Source: Lachnospiraceae bacterium (GTDB lineage: Bacteria; Bacillota; Clostridia; Lachnospirales; Lachnospiraceae). Taken from it: a stretch of DNA of 13,772 nt. A program made the position numbers and the translations under genes. Numbering within the stretch: position 1 is the stretch's first letter; the number at the start of each line of letters is the position of its first letter. Below the pieces are notes generated by a model, which saw only the letters and a program-made list of their open reading frames with translations, was not told where the DNA came from and made no database searches. The stretch spans positions 1 to 13,772 of the forward strand of contig DPZM01000299.1 in assembly GCA_003535955.1 (NCBI GenBank), given 5' to 3'. This document shows positions 13,315 to 13,772 of the stretch, piece by piece.

Positions 13315-13772
13315 TTTCTTTTTGATGCCGGCGAATGCGATTATAACGCCCAGCGCGCAGACGGCAGTTCCGACGATGAGCATGGGCTTAACTCCCATTT
13401 TATCAAGAATACGTCCGCTCACAAGGTTAGAAAAAACACCCCCTATGGTTATCGCGCTCGTGATATAGGCCTGTCCCTTGACCTGGTCAAGGTCTTCCAT
13501 TGTCTCATTAACATAGTAAGCTGCAGCCGGCACGAAAACGGCATAGGCAAAGAGCTGGAAGGACTGGCTTAAATACATTGCCGACATATTGACTGCAAAT
13601 ATAAGGATCGCGATCTTAACAAGAAATCCCGTTCCCGAAAGCAGAAGAAGGCTGCCTGCCTTTATCTTCTTTAGTACAAATCCTATAAGAGCCATTACCG
13701 GAAGTTCCAGGATGGCCTGCAGGAAATTGCAGTAACCAAGCTCCTTCTCCCCGCCGCCAAGGCTCCTTATTA
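13309..13772 (-). CDS. MFS transporter, C-terminal part (5' end beyond window)
   Basis: The last 154 residues of a major-facilitator membrane transporter; the frame stays open through the right edge. The segment begins 'GGGEKELGYCNFLQAILELPV', like the loop entering helix 8 in LacY-like or nucleoside-permease-like MFS proteins. It has about four or five hydrophobic helices, including 'AGSLLLLSGTGFLVKIAILIF' near the edge and 'PMLIVGTAVCALGVIIAFAGI' at the end. 'SGRILDKMGVKPMLIVG' is the typical charged MFS loop (GxxxDxxG-like). The protein ends in a run of four lysines, and the last lysine codon and the stop lie in the repeat element. An internal ATG at 13695 is not the start, because the coding frame clearly continues upstream. 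Substrate unknown. Whether it belongs to the glycan operon cannot be judged from here. Confidence 0.82.
   Translation of the reverse strand, partial: IRSLGGGEKELGYCNFLQAILELPVMALIGFVLKKIKAGSLLLLSGTGFLVKIAILIFAVNMSAMYLSQSFQLFAYAVFVPAAAYYVNETMEDLDQVKGQAYITSAITIGGVFSNLVSGRILDKMGVKPMLIVGTAVCALGVIIAFAGIKKKK

Overview
The window looks like chromosomal DNA from a Gram-positive clostridial bacterium, most likely a gut or rumen Lachnospiraceae. This is inferred from strong AGGAGG-type ribosome-binding sites, heavy use of ATA and AGG codons, a DUF6106-like small membrane protein, and membrane-anchored proteins of a kind I associate with that family. It is not proven. All eleven confident genes lie on the minus strand, so transcription runs from high to low coordinates. 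No tRNA, rRNA, CRISPR array, transposase or phage gene was seen.

Right part (13772 to 6928): surface-glycan genes. After the C-terminal part of an MFS transporter come rfbH (CDP-6-deoxy-4-hexulose 3-dehydrase) and rfbG (CDP-glucose 4,6-dehydratase). They are two consecutive steps towards CDP-3,6-dideoxyhexoses; rfbF and the E3 reductase are not in the window. Almost without gaps follow a single-pass membrane protein of unknown function, an MBOAT O-acyltransferase, and a membrane-anchored SGNH-hydrolase-like protein with an extra C-terminal domain. MBOAT/SGNH pairs typically O-acetylate extracellular polysaccharide, so this block plausibly makes and decorates a dideoxyhexose-containing surface polymer.

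Middle (6927 to 4681): a possible 23-codon small ORF with a very good ribosome-binding site, the DUF6106-like protein, then guaB (IMP dehydrogenase). guaB has its own promoter, with a perfect 12-bp palindrome between the -35 and -10 boxes.

Left part (4648 to 1): an ABC-2-permease-like membrane protein without an ATPase partner in view, a 915-residue cytoplasmic GGDEF-EAL protein (c-di-GMP turnover) with GAF- and PAS-like sensory regions, and a TetR-family regulator with a long acidic C-terminal tail that runs off the window. The regulator has a perfect 17-bp palindrome near its likely transcription start.

The most unusual structure is between the genes. Three copies of a roughly 41-bp palindromic element (871-911, 8401-8440, 13274-13314) sit in the same orientation, between a stop codon or promoter and the ribosome-binding site of the next gene (tetR-like, SGNH, rfbH). 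In one case the element supplies the stop codon of the preceding gene. Two further hairpins (1031-1065 and 3836-3864) bracket the GGDEF-EAL gene. They have unrelated stems but an almost identical loop, GGGGAC(A/G)GTTCT, which shares GGTTCT with the first family. Together they suggest a dispersed, REP-like or regulatory RNA element family in this genome.
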